From the NCBI RefSeq assembly GCF_002995495.1, contig NZ_PVZV01000001.1:1302001-1366000 (forward strand): a stretch of DNA of 64,000 bases, read 5' to 3'. Each line of letters starts with the position of its first letter. The first letter of the stretch is position 1. Positions 8,227 to 16,497 of this stretch are shown here, piece by piece. This stretch comes from Actinocorallia populi. Its GTDB lineage: Bacteria; Actinomycetota; Actinomycetes; Streptosporangiales; Streptosporangiaceae. The notes beneath the pieces are model-generated. The model was not told the DNA's origin, searched no databases, and saw nothing but the letters and a program-made list of their open reading frames with translations. The position numbers were made by a program, and so were the translations under genes.

Positions 8227-9735
8227 ATGGGAACACGTCTGTGGCTGGCACTCACCGGACTGGCGGCGGCCTACACCCCGGCCGCCCACGTGGTTCCGCC
8301 CGCCCTCTCCCGCCCCGCCCCGGGCCATGACCCGGTCTCCGGCTTCTACGCCCAGAAACCTCTCTGGACGTCCTGCGAGGTGGACCCGAGGTTCTCCTGC
8401 GCGACCCTCGAAGCCCCCCTGGACTACACCCGCCCGGGCGGCGAGACCATCCGGATCTCGCTCAACATGCTTCCCGCCTCCGACCCGTCGCGCCGCCTCG
8501 GCGCGCTGGTGACCAACCCCGGAGGACCCGGCTCCTCGGGACTGGAGTTCGTCTTCGGCGCGCACGCCTACTTCAGCGCCGTGCTGCGCGCCCACTACGA
8601 CATCATCGGCATGGACCCGCGCGGGGTCGGCGCCAGCACCCCCGTCGTCTGCCGCAGTTCCGATCCCCGGCGGACCGCGGAAATGGAACAGGCGGAGGAC
8701 TCCTCCGAATACGCGGCGCTTTTCGCCAGGAGCTGCGCGGACGCCTCAGGCGCGCTGCTCTCCAACGTCCGCACGCCCTCGGTGGCCCGCGACCTCGACC
8801 TGGTGCGCGCCGCCCTGGGGCAGGACCGCCTGCACTACTACGGGGCCTCCTACGGCACCCTCCTCGGCCGGTTCTACGCCCACCTCTTCCCCGCCAGGAC
8901 GGGCAGGATGGCGCTGGACTCCGTGGTCGACCCCACCGGCTGGCCCGGCGACGCCACCGCGCAGGCCGTGGGCTTCGAGACCGCCTTCCGGGTGATGGTC
9001 GGCCACTGCGCCCGGCGTCCCGGCTGCCCGCTCGGCGCCGACCCGCCCGGGGCCCTGGCCAGGGTGGAACGGCTGGTCTCCCGGGCCGACGCCAGCCCGC
9101 TGGAGGCCGGCGCGAGCGGCCCGGTGACCGGACGCGACGTGCTGCGGGTCATCCAGACGGCCACCTACCGGGAGGAGACCTGGCCGCAGGTCACCGCGGC
9201 GCTCGCCGCCGCGCTGCGCGGCGACGGCGGGCCGCTGAGGACGCTGGCGGCCTGGCCCTCGGGTTCCGGCAGGGAGGCGCTCTCCGGCGGCTACCAGGCG
9301 GTCGTGTGCCCGCACCTGCGCCCCGAGGAGCGCACCGCCGAGGCCGCGCACGCCGCGGGCCGCGCCGCGCTGCGCGCCGCCCCGCTGTTCGGGCGGCGGG
9401 TCGAGGCCCAGCGCCAGGCCTGCGCCCGGTGGCCGGTGGCCTCGCTGCCCGAGGCGGGGCTGGCGGTGCGGACGGACGGCGCCCCGCCACCGCTGCTGGT
9501 GCACAACCGGCACGACGCCGCGACGCCCGTCCACTGGGCCAGGAGCGCGCACGGGCAGCTGCCGGGCAGCGCCCTGGTGCTCAACGACTCCGGAGGGCAC
9601 GGCTTCTACCCGATGGGGGAGTGCACCCGCGGGATCGTCGACCGCTTCCTGACCGAGGGGGCCATGCCCGCCCCCGGCACCTTCTGCGAGGACCGCGCAC
9701 CCGCTCTGAGCAGGGAGGAGAGGGGTGGGAACTAA
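8227..9735 (+). CDS. Secreted alpha/beta-hydrolase, tripeptidyl aminopeptidase (TAP)-like, S33
   Basis: A 502-aa hydrolase related to SlpD/SlpE and tripeptidyl aminopeptidases of streptomycetes. The N-terminus is a short secretion signal (hydrophobic to about residue 27). NPGGPGSSG forms the oxyanion region (98-105), the nucleophile is S208 in YYGASYGTLLG, the acid lies in HNRHDAATP and the histidine in DSGGHGFY inside the C-terminal TAP-like domain. The cysteines (SCEVDPRFSC, CPHL, CARW) fit an extracellular protein. ATG 8227 follows GGGGGAAAAG. It probably removes peptides from the N-terminus of exported proteins or degrades them. Confidence 0.85.
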   Translation: MGTRLWLALTGLAAAYTPAAHVVPPALSRPAPGHDPVSGFYAQKPLWTSCEVDPRFSCATLEAPLDYTRPGGETIRISLNMLPASDPSRRLGALVTNPGGPGSSGLEFVFGAHAYFSAVLRAHYDIIGMDPRGVGASTPVVCRSSDPRRTAEMEQAEDSSEYAALFARSCADASGALLSNVRTPSVARDLDLVRAALGQDRLHYYGASYGTLLGRFYAHLFPARTGRMALDSVVDPTGWPGDATAQAVGFETAFRVMVGHCARRPGCPLGADPPGALARVERLVSRADASPLEAGASGPVTGRDVLRVIQTATYREETWPQVTAALAAALRGDGGPLRTLAAWPSGSGREALSGGYQAVVCPHLRPEERTAEAAHAAGRAALRAAPLFGRRVEAQRQACARWPVASLPEAGLAVRTDGAPPPLLVHNRHDAATPVHWARSAHGQLPGSALVLNDSGGHGFYPMGECTRGIVDRFLTEGAMPAPGTFCEDRAPALSREERGGN

Positions 9736-9791
9736 CCGGTTCGCGTAGCGCCCGGGGAGCGTGTAAGGTTTTCCCTGCGAGCACGACGCAA

Positions 9792-9864
9792 GCCCCTTTA
9801 GCTCAGTCGGCAGAGCGTCTCCATGGTAAGGAGAAGGTCTACGGTTCGATTCCGTAAAGGGGCT
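9792..9864 (+). tRNA. tRNA-Thr (GGT anticodon)
   Basis: A complete cloverleaf of 73 nt. The acceptor is GCCCCTT/AAGGGGC with discriminator T, the D arm is GCTC/GAGC, the anticodon arm TCTCC-ATGGTAA-GGAGA gives anticodon GGT, and the T arm is TACGG/CCGTA around TTCGATT. No CCA is encoded. Confidence 0.97.
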
Positions 9865-9867
9865 CGA

Positions 9868-9916
9868 GAAACGAAAGAACGCCCGGCCCGCGACGGGCAC
9901 GGGCGTTCCGCGTTTC
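9868..9916 (+). terminator. Hairpin terminator after tRNA-Thr
   Basis: A long interrupted hairpin: GAACGCCCG (9877-9885) pairs with CGGGCGTTC (9900-9908), with an inner GCCCG/CGGGC stem and an outer GAAACG/CGTTTC pair. No long U run follows. Confidence 0.5.
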
Positions 9917-9942
9917 ACCGGGTGGCTGGCTTCAGGTACTCT
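9914..9942 (+). promoter_or_regulatory. Candidate promoter of tRNA-Met - rpmG
   Basis: TTCACC (9914-9919), a 17-base spacer and TACTCT (9937-9942), about 27 bases before tRNA-Met. Confidence 0.4.
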
Positions 9943-9968
9943 TAACGAGGCCGCCAGCGGCCTGTCAT

Positions 9969-10042
9969 GGCGGGGTAGCTCAGTCAGGCAGAGCAAGCGG
10001 CTCATAATCGCTGTGTCGCCGGTTCAAGTCCGGCCCTCGCTA
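9969..10042 (+). tRNA. tRNA-Met, elongator (CAT anticodon)
   Basis: 74 nt. The acceptor is GGCGGGG/CCTCGCT with discriminator A, the D arm GCTC/GAGC, the anticodon arm AGCGG-CTCATAA-TCGCT (CAT), and the T arm GCCGG/CCGGC. The G1-T72 and G5-T68 pairs are wobble. Sequence and position before rpmG fit the elongator form rather than initiator tRNA, which would have GGG/CCC anticodon-stem pairs. Confidence 0.93.
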
Positions 10043-10118
10043 CTCAAACTGATCTCCGGTCCCCCCGGGACCGGGGTCGGGATGTTCGTCCAGATACCTA
10101 GCAGAAAGGCACTCCACC

Positions 10119-10283
10119 GTGGCTGCCACCGACGTTCGGCCGAAGATCACGCTGGCCTGCCAGGAGTGCAAGCACCGCAACTACATCACGCGGAAGAACC
10201 GGCGCAACGACCCGGATCGCCTGGAGCTGAAGAAGTACTGCCCCAACTGCCGGTGCCACCAGGCGCACCGCGAGACCCGCTAG
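10119..10283 (+). CDS. rpmG: 50S ribosomal protein L33, zinc-binding (C+) form
   Basis: A 54-aa protein starting at GTG 10119: [16 protein letters not shown], then [19 protein letters not shown] and [12 protein letters not shown]. The two CxxC pairs (CQEC and CPNC) show the zinc-ribbon C+ form. GAAAGG lies upstream. The place next to tRNA-Met and before the MaoC pair is the conserved actinobacterial one (rpmG2-hadAB in mycobacteria). Many actinobacteria keep a second, zinc-free L33 for zinc starvation; none is seen here. Confidence 0.95.
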   Translation: MAATDVRPKITLACQECKHRNYITRKNRRNDPDRLELKKYCPNCRCHQAHRETR

Positions 10284-10299
10284 AACCGCACGCCTGCAC

Positions 10300-10341
10300 C
10301 GTTCGGCCCGCTCACCGGAACCTCCGGGAGCGGGCCGAACG
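10300..10341 (+). terminator. Terminator after rpmG
   Basis: GTTCGGCCCGCTC (10301-10313) pairs with GAGCGGGCCGAAC (10328-10340), extended by a C-G pair; the 3' side continues with the T-containing TCGTTCTGTTAC. Confidence 0.7.
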
Positions 10342-10404
10342 TCGTTCTGTTACTTTCACCCCCGAGCCCATCAGGAGGAGCGGCTCCCCTCGGAAGGAAA
10401 CGGC

Positions 10405-10842
10405 ATGGCACTGAACACAGATTTCATCGGGCGCAAGTTCCCGCCCAGCCCCCCGTATGAGGTATCCCGGGTGAAGATCCGCGAGTTCGCGGACGCCATC
10501 GGCGACCAGAACCCGATCTACCGCGACCCCGAGGCCGCCAAGGCCGCCGGCCACCCGGACGTGATCGCGCCGCCGACCTTCCCGATCGTGATCTCCCTGG
10601 GCGGCGACGCGCTGGCCGACCCCGAGCTCGGCCTCAACTACGCCATGGTCGTGCACGGCGAGCAGCGCTTCGAGTACGTCCGCCCGGTCGTCGCCGGCGA
10701 CGTCCTGACCTGCGAGGCGTCCATCAGCGACATCCGCAAGGCCGGTGGCAACCACCTGCTCAAGCTCGTCACCGAGGTCAAGGACGCCCAGGGCGAACTC
10801 GTCGTGACCTCCTACAACACCATCGTGGAACGGGGGGCCTGA
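10405..10842 (+). CDS. MaoC-like dehydratase, HadA/HadC-type subunit (FAS1-like dehydratase)
   Basis: A 145-aa hotdog-fold protein that resembles mycobacterial HadA/HadC, the non-catalytic, substrate-channel subunit of the (3R)-hydroxyacyl-ACP dehydratase. Features are FAGxxFPPSPPYEVSRVKIREFADAIGD-like N-terminal pattern (positions 6-35) and HPDVIAPPTFP. The catalytic subunit follows 1 base after its stop. The order rpmG-hadA-hadB-...-secE-nusG matches mycobacteria, where the enzyme elongates meromycolic acids. This organism probably makes no mycolates, so the pair may act in another fatty-acyl or type II pathway (inference). ATG 10405 follows GGAAGGAAA. Confidence 0.85.
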   Translation: MALNTDFIGRKFPPSPPYEVSRVKIREFADAIGDQNPIYRDPEAAKAAGHPDVIAPPTFPIVISLGGDALADPELGLNYAMVVHGEQRFEYVRPVVAGDVLTCEASISDIRKAGGNHLLKLVTEVKDAQGELVVTSYNTIVERGA

Positions 10843-10843
10843 C

Positions 10844-11272
10844 ATGGCGGCGACCGTCAAGTACGACGAGGTCGAGGTCGGCACCGAGATCCCGGCCCGC
10901 TCCTTCCCCGTCAAGCGCCTCAACCTGGTGATGTACGCGGGCGCCTCCGGCGACTTCAACATCATCCACTGGGACGAGAAGTTCGCGACCTCCGTCGGCC
11001 TGCCCGACGTCATCGCCCACGGCATGTTCACCATGGCCCAGGGCGGCCGGTTCGTCACCGACTGGGCCGGCGACCCCGGCGCCGTCCTGGACTACGGCGT
11101 GCGCTTCACCGGCATGGTCCCGGTGCCCCACGACACCGGCAACGTCATCGAGATCAGCGGCGTCGTCGAGGAGAAGCTCGAGGACGGCAAGGTCGTCGTC
11201 GGCCTCACCGCCCGCGAGTCCGGCGGCCAGAAGGTGCTCGGCCAGGCCAAGGCCGTCGTCCGGCTCGCCTGA
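10844..11272 (+). CDS. MaoC-like (3R)-hydroxyacyl dehydratase, catalytic HadB-type subunit
   Basis: A 142-aa MaoC-domain protein. The hydratase-2 motif is visible: YAGASGDFNIIHWDEKFA carries the catalytic Asp and His (D45, H50 region), followed by VIAHGMFTMAQ. It dehydrates 3-hydroxyacyl-thioesters together with the upstream HadA-like subunit. ATG 10844 is two bases after the previous stop codon begins to end, so the two are translationally coupled. It is followed by a strong GC hairpin, which probably ends the rpmG-hadAB transcript. Confidence 0.87.
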   Translation: MAATVKYDEVEVGTEIPARSFPVKRLNLVMYAGASGDFNIIHWDEKFATSVGLPDVIAHGMFTMAQGGRFVTDWAGDPGAVLDYGVRFTGMVPVPHDTGNVIEISGVVEEKLEDGKVVVGLTARESGGQKVLGQAKAVVRLA

Positions 11273-11287
11273 GCGAGACGGATCTCA

Positions 11288-11319
11288 CCCGCGCCCGCCC
11301 CCGCCGGGGCGGGCGCGGG
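11288..11319 (+). terminator. GC-rich hairpin after hadB-like gene
   Basis: A perfect 14-bp stem, CCCGCGCCCGCCCC (11288-11301) with GGGGCGGGCGCGGG (11306-11319) and a 4-base loop. There is no U run, which is usual for actinobacterial terminators. Confidence 0.6.
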
Positions 11320-11381
11320 CGTCCTCGGAGAGGATGGACCGGACGACGGGCCGAGCCGACACGGAAGGACACCGAACCCCG

Positions 11382-12428
11382 ATGAACGTGCGCTGTCAGG
11401 ATGTGAGGCTCGCCGGATACACCACGCTGCGGCTGGGCGGGCCGGCCCGGACCTTCATCGAGGCGACGACCGAGGACGAGCTGGTCGAACAGGTCCGCGC
11501 CGCGGACGAGGCGGGGGAGCCCCTGCTCGTCCTGGGCGGCGGCAGCAACCTCGTCGTCGCCGACGAGGGCTTCCCCGGCACCGTCGTCCGCGTCGCCACC
11601 CGCGGCGTGACGATCGAGGGCGGCCGGGTCGAGGCCCAGGCGGGCGAGGAGTGGGACTCCCTCGTCGCCCGCGCCGTCGCCGAGGGCCTCAGCGGCGTCG
11701 AGTGCCTGTCGGGCATCCCCGGGCGGGTCGGCGCCACCCCCATCCAGAACGTCGGCGCCTACGGCCAGGACGTCAGCGAGACCATCACCGAGGTCCGCGT
11801 CTACGACCGGCGCGAGCAGCGCGTCCGCGCCTTCACGCCCGCCGAGTGCGCCTTCACCTACCGGCACAGCGCCTTCAAGGGGAACGACCGCTACGTGGTG
11901 CTCTCCGTCGCCTTCCAGCTGGCCGAGACGGGCGAGTCCCGTCCGGTCAGGTACGCCGAGCTCGCCCGCAGGCTCGGCGTGGAGGCCGGCGGCACCGCCG
12001 GCCTCGCCGAGGTCCGGGACGCCGTCCTGGCGCTGCGCCGCGGCAAGGGCATGGTGCTGGACCCCGACGACCCCGACACCCGCAGCGCCGGCAGCTTCTT
12101 CACCAACCCCGTCCTGACCGGGCAGGAGCTGAGGCTGCTGGCCGAACGGGCCGAGGGCTTCCCCGCCTTCCCCGAGCCCGACGGGCGCACCAAGACCTCC
12201 GCCGCCTGGCTGATCGACCGGGCGGGCTTCACCAAGGGCTACGCCCGGGGGCCCGTCCGGCTGTCCACCAAGCACACCCTCGCCCTGACCAACCCGGACG
12301 CCGAGGGCACCGCCCGCGACCTGCTCGCCCTGGCCCGCGAGATCCGCGCGGGCGTCCGCGAGGCCTTCGGCGTGACCCTCGTCAACGAACCCGTCCTCGT
12401 CGGGCTCACGCTGGACGAGGAGGGCTAG
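11382..12428 (+). CDS. murB: UDP-N-acetylenolpyruvoylglucosamine reductase
   Basis: A 348-aa FAD enzyme that reduces UDP-GlcNAc-enolpyruvate to UDP-MurNAc, the second committed step of peptidoglycan synthesis, in the cytosol. The FAD-binding motif is LGGGSNLVVADEGF; IPGRVGATPIQNVGAYGQD, YRHSAFKG and RSAGSFFTNPVL (catalytic serine) follow, and AAWLIDRAGFTKGY lies near the C-terminus. It is a type I MurB by length and order. The start is ATG 11382 with GGAAGGA upstream; ATG 11334 in frame adds 16 unlikely residues. The stop codon overlaps the end of the convergent deaminase gene by 4 bp. Confidence 0.95.
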   Translation: MNVRCQDVRLAGYTTLRLGGPARTFIEATTEDELVEQVRAADEAGEPLLVLGGGSNLVVADEGFPGTVVRVATRGVTIEGGRVEAQAGEEWDSLVARAVAEGLSGVECLSGIPGRVGATPIQNVGAYGQDVSETITEVRVYDRREQRVRAFTPAECAFTYRHSAFKGNDRYVVLSVAFQLAETGESRPVRYAELARRLGVEAGGTAGLAEVRDAVLALRRGKGMVLDPDDPDTRSAGSFFTNPVLTGQELRLLAERAEGFPAFPEPDGRTKTSAAWLIDRAGFTKGYARGPVRLSTKHTLALTNPDAEGTARDLLALAREIRAGVREAFGVTLVNEPVLVGLTLDEEG

Positions 12429-13504
12429 ACGCCGACCGCGGGCCGGGGAGCGGCGGCGGCCAGCCAGTCGTCCACGCCCTCCAGGAGCTGCTTGCGCACC
12501 CCGGGCGGGGCGGCGGAACCCCGGATCGAGCCGCGCGCCAGCTCGGCCAGCTCCGCGTCGGAGAAGCCGTGCTCGCTGCGGACCAGCTCGTACTGCGCGG
12601 CCAGCCGCGAGCCGAACAGCAGCGGGTCGTCGGCTCCCAGCGCGATCGGCACGCCCGCCTCGAACAACCCGCGGACCGGAACCTCTCCGGCGCTGTCGGC
12701 CACCCCCAGCGAGACATTCGAGGCCGGGCACACCTCCAGGGTGATGCCCCGGGACGCGATCCGCTCCACCAGCCGCGGGTCCTCCACCGCGCGCACCCCG
12801 TGCCCGATCCGGTCGGCGCCCAGCAGGTCGATGCAGGGCCGCACCGACTCGGGGCCCTGCAGCTCCCCGCCGTGCGGCGTCGACAGCAGCCCGGCCCGCC
12901 TGGCGATCCGGAACGCGTGCTCGAACTCGTACGGGCGGCCGCGGCGCTCGTCGTTGGAGAGCCCGAAGCCGACGACGCCCCGCCCCGCGTACCGCGCCGC
13001 CAGCCTGGCCAGCGTCCGGGCGTCCAGCGGGTGGCGGGTGCGGTTGGCCGCGATGACCACGCCGATGCCCACGCCGGAGGCCAGTTCGGCCTCGCGCGCG
13101 GCGTCCAGCACCAGCTCGACCGTGGTGGTCAGGCCGCCGAACCGGTGGGCGTAACCGGAGGGGTCCACCTGGATCTCCAGCCAGCCCGAGCCCTCGGCCG
13201 CCTCGTCCTCGGCCGTCTCGCGCAGCAGCCTGCGCAGGTCCTCGGGGGTCTGCAGCACCGACCGCGCCAGGTCGTACAGGCGCTGGAAGCGGAACCAGCC
13301 GCGTTCGTCGGTGGCCCGCAGGGCCGGGGGCCACTGGGAGACCAGCGAGTCGGGCAGCTGGACCCGGTGGCGCAGGGCCAGCTCGACCAGGGTCGAGTGC
13401 CGCATCGACCCGGTGAAGTGCAGGTGCAGATGCGCCTTCGGCAGCTGGGTCAGATCCCGACGGGCCACATGAGGACGTGCGCCGGCACGCACTGAACGCT
13501 CCAT
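12425..13504 (-). CDS. Adenosine deaminase family protein
   Basis: A 359-aa zinc-dependent TIM-barrel deaminase. The metal and catalytic residues are intact: H27/H29 in HLHLHFTGS, His/Glu in TPHGGEL, and DD in ALGADDPLLFG; EVCPASNVSLG is the usual family signature. It is oddly different where classical ADA has HLDGA: here the Asp that binds the ribose 5'-OH is replaced, giving HFTGS. The substrate may therefore be a modified adenosine or another purine. The start ATG 13504 has a weak AGGATT site. It lies convergent to murB with a 4-bp overlap. Confidence 0.82.
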   Translation of the reverse strand: MERSVRAGARPHVARRDLTQLPKAHLHLHFTGSMRHSTLVELALRHRVQLPDSLVSQWPPALRATDERGWFRFQRLYDLARSVLQTPEDLRRLLRETAEDEAAEGSGWLEIQVDPSGYAHRFGGLTTTVELVLDAAREAELASGVGIGVVIAANRTRHPLDARTLARLAARYAGRGVVGFGLSNDERRGRPYEFEHAFRIARRAGLLSTPHGGELQGPESVRPCIDLLGADRIGHGVRAVEDPRLVERIASRGITLEVCPASNVSLGVADSAGEVPVRGLFEAGVPIALGADDPLLFGSRLAAQYELVRSEHGFSDAELAELARGSIRGSAAPPGVRKQLLEGVDDWLAAAAPRPAVGV

Positions 13505-13610
13505 TGCCCAATCCTGCCCCCTGAACGTCTGTTCACTCTGTTGACCTGCTCACGAACCACCCGGAAGCCACCCGGAAGGACTACCCGTGAGCCACCACCG
13601 GAGATTCCAG

Positions 13611-13640
13611 TTCGACGAGAGGGCTCCGGACACGTATGCT
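13611..13640 (+). promoter_or_regulatory. Candidate promoter of tRNA-Trp - secE - nusG
   Basis: TTCGAC (13611-13616), an 18-base spacer, TATGCT (13635-13640), about 40 bases before tRNA-Trp. Confidence 0.4.
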
Positions 13641-13679
13641 TCTCTTTCTAGTGGCGCGTGTTGCGAGCACGCCCGCTGA

Positions 13680-13752
13680 AGGGCAATGGCGCAATTGGTA
13701 GCGCTCCGGTCTCCAAAACCGGCGGTTGGGGGTTCGAGTCCCTCTTGCCCTG
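13680..13752 (+). tRNA. tRNA-Trp (CCA anticodon)
   Basis: A 73-nt cloverleaf: acceptor AGGGCAA/TTGCCCT with discriminator G, D arm GCGC/GCGC, anticodon arm CCGGT-CTCCAAA-ACCGG, and T arm GGGGG/CCCTC. The place just before secE is conserved in actinobacteria. Confidence 0.97.
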
Positions 13753-13853
13753 CGGAGCAGCTTCACGTTCCCAGCTGCACGTGAGCACGCATAAGGTGAG
13801 TACACGCGCGGCGGAACGTGCCGTGTCGGACGATCAATCCGAACGAGGGTGAG

Positions 13854-14099
13854 ATGGCGACTGAGACCCGCGACGCGGCGACCGAGGACAAGGGAAAGCC
13901 GGCCAAGCGCAAGCGCACCAGCCCCCTGCTGTTCATCCGTCAGGTCGTCGGGGAACTTCGCAAGGTCATCTGGCCCACCCGCAGAGAGCTGATCAACTAC
14001 ACCATCGTATCGCTGGTGTTCGTCATGTTCATGATCGGTATCGTGACACTGCTCGACTGGGGAATTCAGCAAGGGGTCTACAAGCTCTTCGCCGGCTGA
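13854..14099 (+). CDS. secE: Preprotein translocase subunit SecE
   Basis: An 81-aa single-span membrane subunit of the SecYEG channel. The conserved amphipathic segment RQVVGELRKVIWPTRREL precedes one transmembrane helix (about residues 50-70: IVSLVFVMFMIGIVTLLDWG). The N-terminal 25 residues are charged. ATG 13854 follows GAGGGTGAG; the frame is open further upstream but without start signals. It lies in the conserved tRNA-Trp-secE-nusG-rplK-rplA order. Confidence 0.96.
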   Translation: MATETRDAATEDKGKPAKRKRTSPLLFIRQVVGELRKVIWPTRRELINYTIVSLVFVMFMIGIVTLLDWGIQQGVYKLFAG

Positions 14100-14162
14100 G
14101 TCTCAGCGGGCAGAGTGCCGCCGATCCAACCCGGGTTTCCACCTAGAGAGAGAGTCACTGCC

Positions 14163-14951
14163 GTGTCCGAGTCGTCGCAGTTCCACGACGAGCTCCAGCA
14201 GGAGCCGCTGGCGGACCAGGTGGCCGAGGAGGCGGAGGCGACCTCCGGAGACGAGTCCGCCGAACCCGCCGAGGTCCAGGAGACCGACGAGGCCGCGGAA
14301 GCCGCCGAGGACGCGGAGTCCGCCGAGGACGCCGACGAGGCGCAGGCCGAGCCCGCCGCCGACCCGCACGAGGAGTTCATGCGCGAGCTGCGCATGCAGA
14401 TCGGCGAGTGGTACGTCGTGCACACCTACGCGGGCTACGAGAACCGGGTCAAGAGCAACATCGAGACCCGCACCGTCACCCTCAACATGGAGGACTACAT
14501 CTTCCAGATCGAGGTGCCCCAGCACGAGGTCACCGAGATCAAGGGCGGCAAGCGCCAGAAGGTCAACGAGAAGGTCCTGCCCGGCTACATCCTGGTGCGC
14601 ATGGACCTGACCGACGAGTCCTGGGGCGCGGTCCGCAACACCCCCGGCGTCACCGGCTTCGTGGGCCTGTCCAACAAGCCGTCCCCGCTCAGCCTCGAAG
14701 AGGTCGCCAAGCTGCTGGCCCCCGCGCCCGCCGAGCAGACCCCCGCCGCCAAGGCCGCCAGCACGAAGATCGCCGCGACCGTCGACTTCGAGGTCGGCGA
14801 GTCCGTCACCGTCATGGACGGCCCCTTCGCGACGCTGCCCGCCACGGTCAACGAGATCAACCTCGACACCCAGAAGCTCAAGGTGCTGGTCTCCATCTTC
14901 GGCCGCGAGACCCCGGTCGAGCTCTCGTTCAACCAGGTCTCCAAGCTTTAG
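14163..14951 (+). CDS. nusG: Transcription termination/antitermination protein NusG
   Basis: A 262-aa protein that binds RNA polymerase and couples it to Rho or ribosomes. The NGN domain begins at about residue 80 ([23 protein letters not shown]) and runs through [28 protein letters not shown]. The KOW domain lies at the end ([21 protein letters not shown]). The first ~75 residues are a low-complexity acidic Glu/Ala tail, which is common in actinobacterial NusG and absent from the E. coli protein. The start is GTG 14163 after a GAGAGAG site. Confidence 0.96.
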   Translation: MSESSQFHDELQQEPLADQVAEEAEATSGDESAEPAEVQETDEAAEAAEDAESAEDADEAQAEPAADPHEEFMRELRMQIGEWYVVHTYAGYENRVKSNIETRTVTLNMEDYIFQIEVPQHEVTEIKGGKRQKVNEKVLPGYILVRMDLTDESWGAVRNTPGVTGFVGLSNKPSPLSLEEVAKLLAPAPAEQTPAAKAASTKIAATVDFEVGESVTVMDGPFATLPATVNEINLDTQKLKVLVSIFGRETPVELSFNQVSKL

Positions 14952-15028
14952 CGGGTATCCTTGGCGAGTTCCTCACGCAAGTGAGGGTGGATCGAACAAG
15001 ATCTCTGCGGTCGTCAAGGTTCTATCTT

Positions 15029-15091
15029 CCCCACACGCGTGGGGGTTCAGGGCTCCAACATCCCCGGCTCACGTTCCAGCCGGGGATGTTG
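15029..15091 (+). promoter_or_regulatory. rplK leader with two hairpins
   Basis: Between nusG and rplK lie a small hairpin, CCCCAC (15029-15034) with GTGGGG (15039-15044), and a perfect 14-bp hairpin, CAACATCCCCGGCT (15056-15069) with AGCCGGGGATGTTG (15078-15091) and an 8-base loop. The second may be a terminator, a processing site or part of L1 autoregulation. There is no U run. Confidence 0.55.
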
Positions 15092-15145
15092 CCTGTGAAT
15101 GCAGGAGTCGGAGCCGAAACAATCTGGAACGGAAGGTAGGCGACC

Positions 15146-15577
15146 ATGCCTCCGAAGAAGAAGAAGATCTCTGCCCTCGTCAAGGTCCAGCTGAACGCCG
15201 GTGCCGCGACCCCCGCGCCGCCGGTCGGTACCGCGCTCGGTCCGCACGGCGTCAACATCATGGACTTCTGCAAGCAGTACAACGCCGCCACGGAGGCCCA
15301 GCGCGGCAACGTGATCCCGGTCGAGATCACGATCTACGAGGACCGCTCCTTCACCTTCGTCACCAAGACGCCGCCGGCCCCGCAGATGATCCTCAAGGCC
15401 GCCGGCATCGACAAGGGCTCCGCGGTCCCGCACAAGACCAAGGTCGGCTCCATCACGCAGGACCAGCTCCGCGAGATCGCCGAGTTCAAGATGAAGGACC
15501 TCAACGCCAACGACATCGACGCCGCCGCGAAGATCATCGCCGGCACCGCCCGCTCCATGGGCATCGAGGTCAAGTAG
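15146..15577 (+). CDS. rplK: 50S ribosomal protein L11
   Basis: A 143-aa protein of the GTPase-associated centre, binding 23S rRNA near the thiostrepton site. The conserved blocks [20 protein letters not shown] and [15 protein letters not shown] are present, with the C-terminal rRNA-binding [14 protein letters not shown] 15146 follows GGAAGG. It forms an operon with rplA, 62 bases downstream. The N-terminal proline-rich motif that sets thiopeptide sensitivity is the normal one. Confidence 0.97.
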   Translation: MPPKKKKISALVKVQLNAGAATPAPPVGTALGPHGVNIMDFCKQYNAATEAQRGNVIPVEITIYEDRSFTFVTKTPPAPQMILKAAGIDKGSAVPHKTKVGSITQDQLREIAEFKMKDLNANDIDAAAKIIAGTARSMGIEVK

Positions 15578-15639
15578 TTCCCATCCGGTGGGAGGGCCCG
15601 CGCGGCCCGCACCACGAACTCCCGTGAAAGGGGAGCAGC

Positions 15640-16362
15640 ATGAAGCGCAGCAAGAGCTACCGCGCCGCCGCGGAGAAGATCGACAAGGACGAGCTGTACT
15701 CGCCGCTGCAGGCGGTGCGCCTCGCCAAGGAGACCACGGTCACCAAGTTCGACCCGACCATCGAGGTCAACACCCGCCTGGGCGTCGACCCGCGCAAGGC
15801 CGACCAGATGGTCCGCGGCACCGTGAACCTGCCGCACGGCACCGGTAAGACCGCCCGCGTGCTGGTCATCGCCGGCGGCGCCAAGGCGGACGAGGCACGG
15901 GCGGCCGGCGCCGACTTCGTGGGCGCCGACGACATGATCGAGCAGATCTCCGGCGGTTTCCTGGACTTCGACGCGGTCGTCGCCACCCCGGACATGATGG
16001 GCAAGGTCGGCCGCCTCGGCCGGGTGCTCGGTCCGCGTGGCCTGATGCCCAACCCGAAGACCGGCACCGTGACGATGGACGTGGCCAAGGCGGTCACCGA
16101 GATCAAGGGCGGCAAGATCGAGTTCCGGGTCGACCGGCACGCCAACCTCCACTTCATCATCGGCAAGGCGTCCTTCGACGACCGCCAGCTGGTGGAGAAC
16201 TACGCGGCGGCGATCGAGGAGATCATGCGGCTCAAGCCGTCCGCGGCCAAGGGCCGTTACCTGAAGAAGGTGACGATCACCTCGACGATGGCGCCCGGCG
16301 TCCCGGTCGACCCGACCGTGGTCCGCGCGTTCACCGCCGAGCTGGACGAGGCCAACGCGTAA
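15640..16362 (+). CDS. rplA: 50S ribosomal protein L1
   Basis: A 240-aa protein of the ribosomal L1 stalk; it also often represses its own operon by binding the mRNA leader. The family signature is seen at [22 protein letters not shown], followed by [13 protein letters not shown] 15640 has a strong AAAGGGGAG site. A perfect 14-bp terminator follows 18 bases after the stop. Confidence 0.97.
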   Translation: MKRSKSYRAAAEKIDKDELYSPLQAVRLAKETTVTKFDPTIEVNTRLGVDPRKADQMVRGTVNLPHGTGKTARVLVIAGGAKADEARAAGADFVGADDMIEQISGGFLDFDAVVATPDMMGKVGRLGRVLGPRGLMPNPKTGTVTMDVAKAVTEIKGGKIEFRVDRHANLHFIIGKASFDDRQLVENYAAAIEEIMRLKPSAAKGRYLKKVTITSTMAPGVPVDPTVVRAFTAELDEANA

Positions 16363-16380
16363 GGCCTACCGCGCTTGGGT

Positions 16381-16411
16381 GAGGGCCCCCGGGGATTCCC
16401 CGGGGGCCCTC
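16381..16411 (+). terminator. Terminator after rplKA
   Basis: A perfect stem, GAGGGCCCCCGGGG (16381-16394) and CCCCGGGGGCCCTC (16398-16411), with loop ATT. Confidence 0.8.
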
Positions 16412-16497
16412 GTCCGTCTGAGGTCGGACGGTCCGGCCGGGAAGGTTGGTTCCGGCGGGTGATGTGCCGGAGATGGCGGACAGAGGAGACTTGGCAC

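Noticed and set aside
10013-10414. 133-codon frame overlapping rpmG
   Set aside because: The true gene is rpmG in another frame (10119-10283), with two CxxC pairs.
15056-15091. L1-binding site assigned exactly in the rplK leader
   Set aside because: The hairpin is clear, but I cannot match it to the known L1 target on sequence alone, so it is reported only as a leader hairpin.
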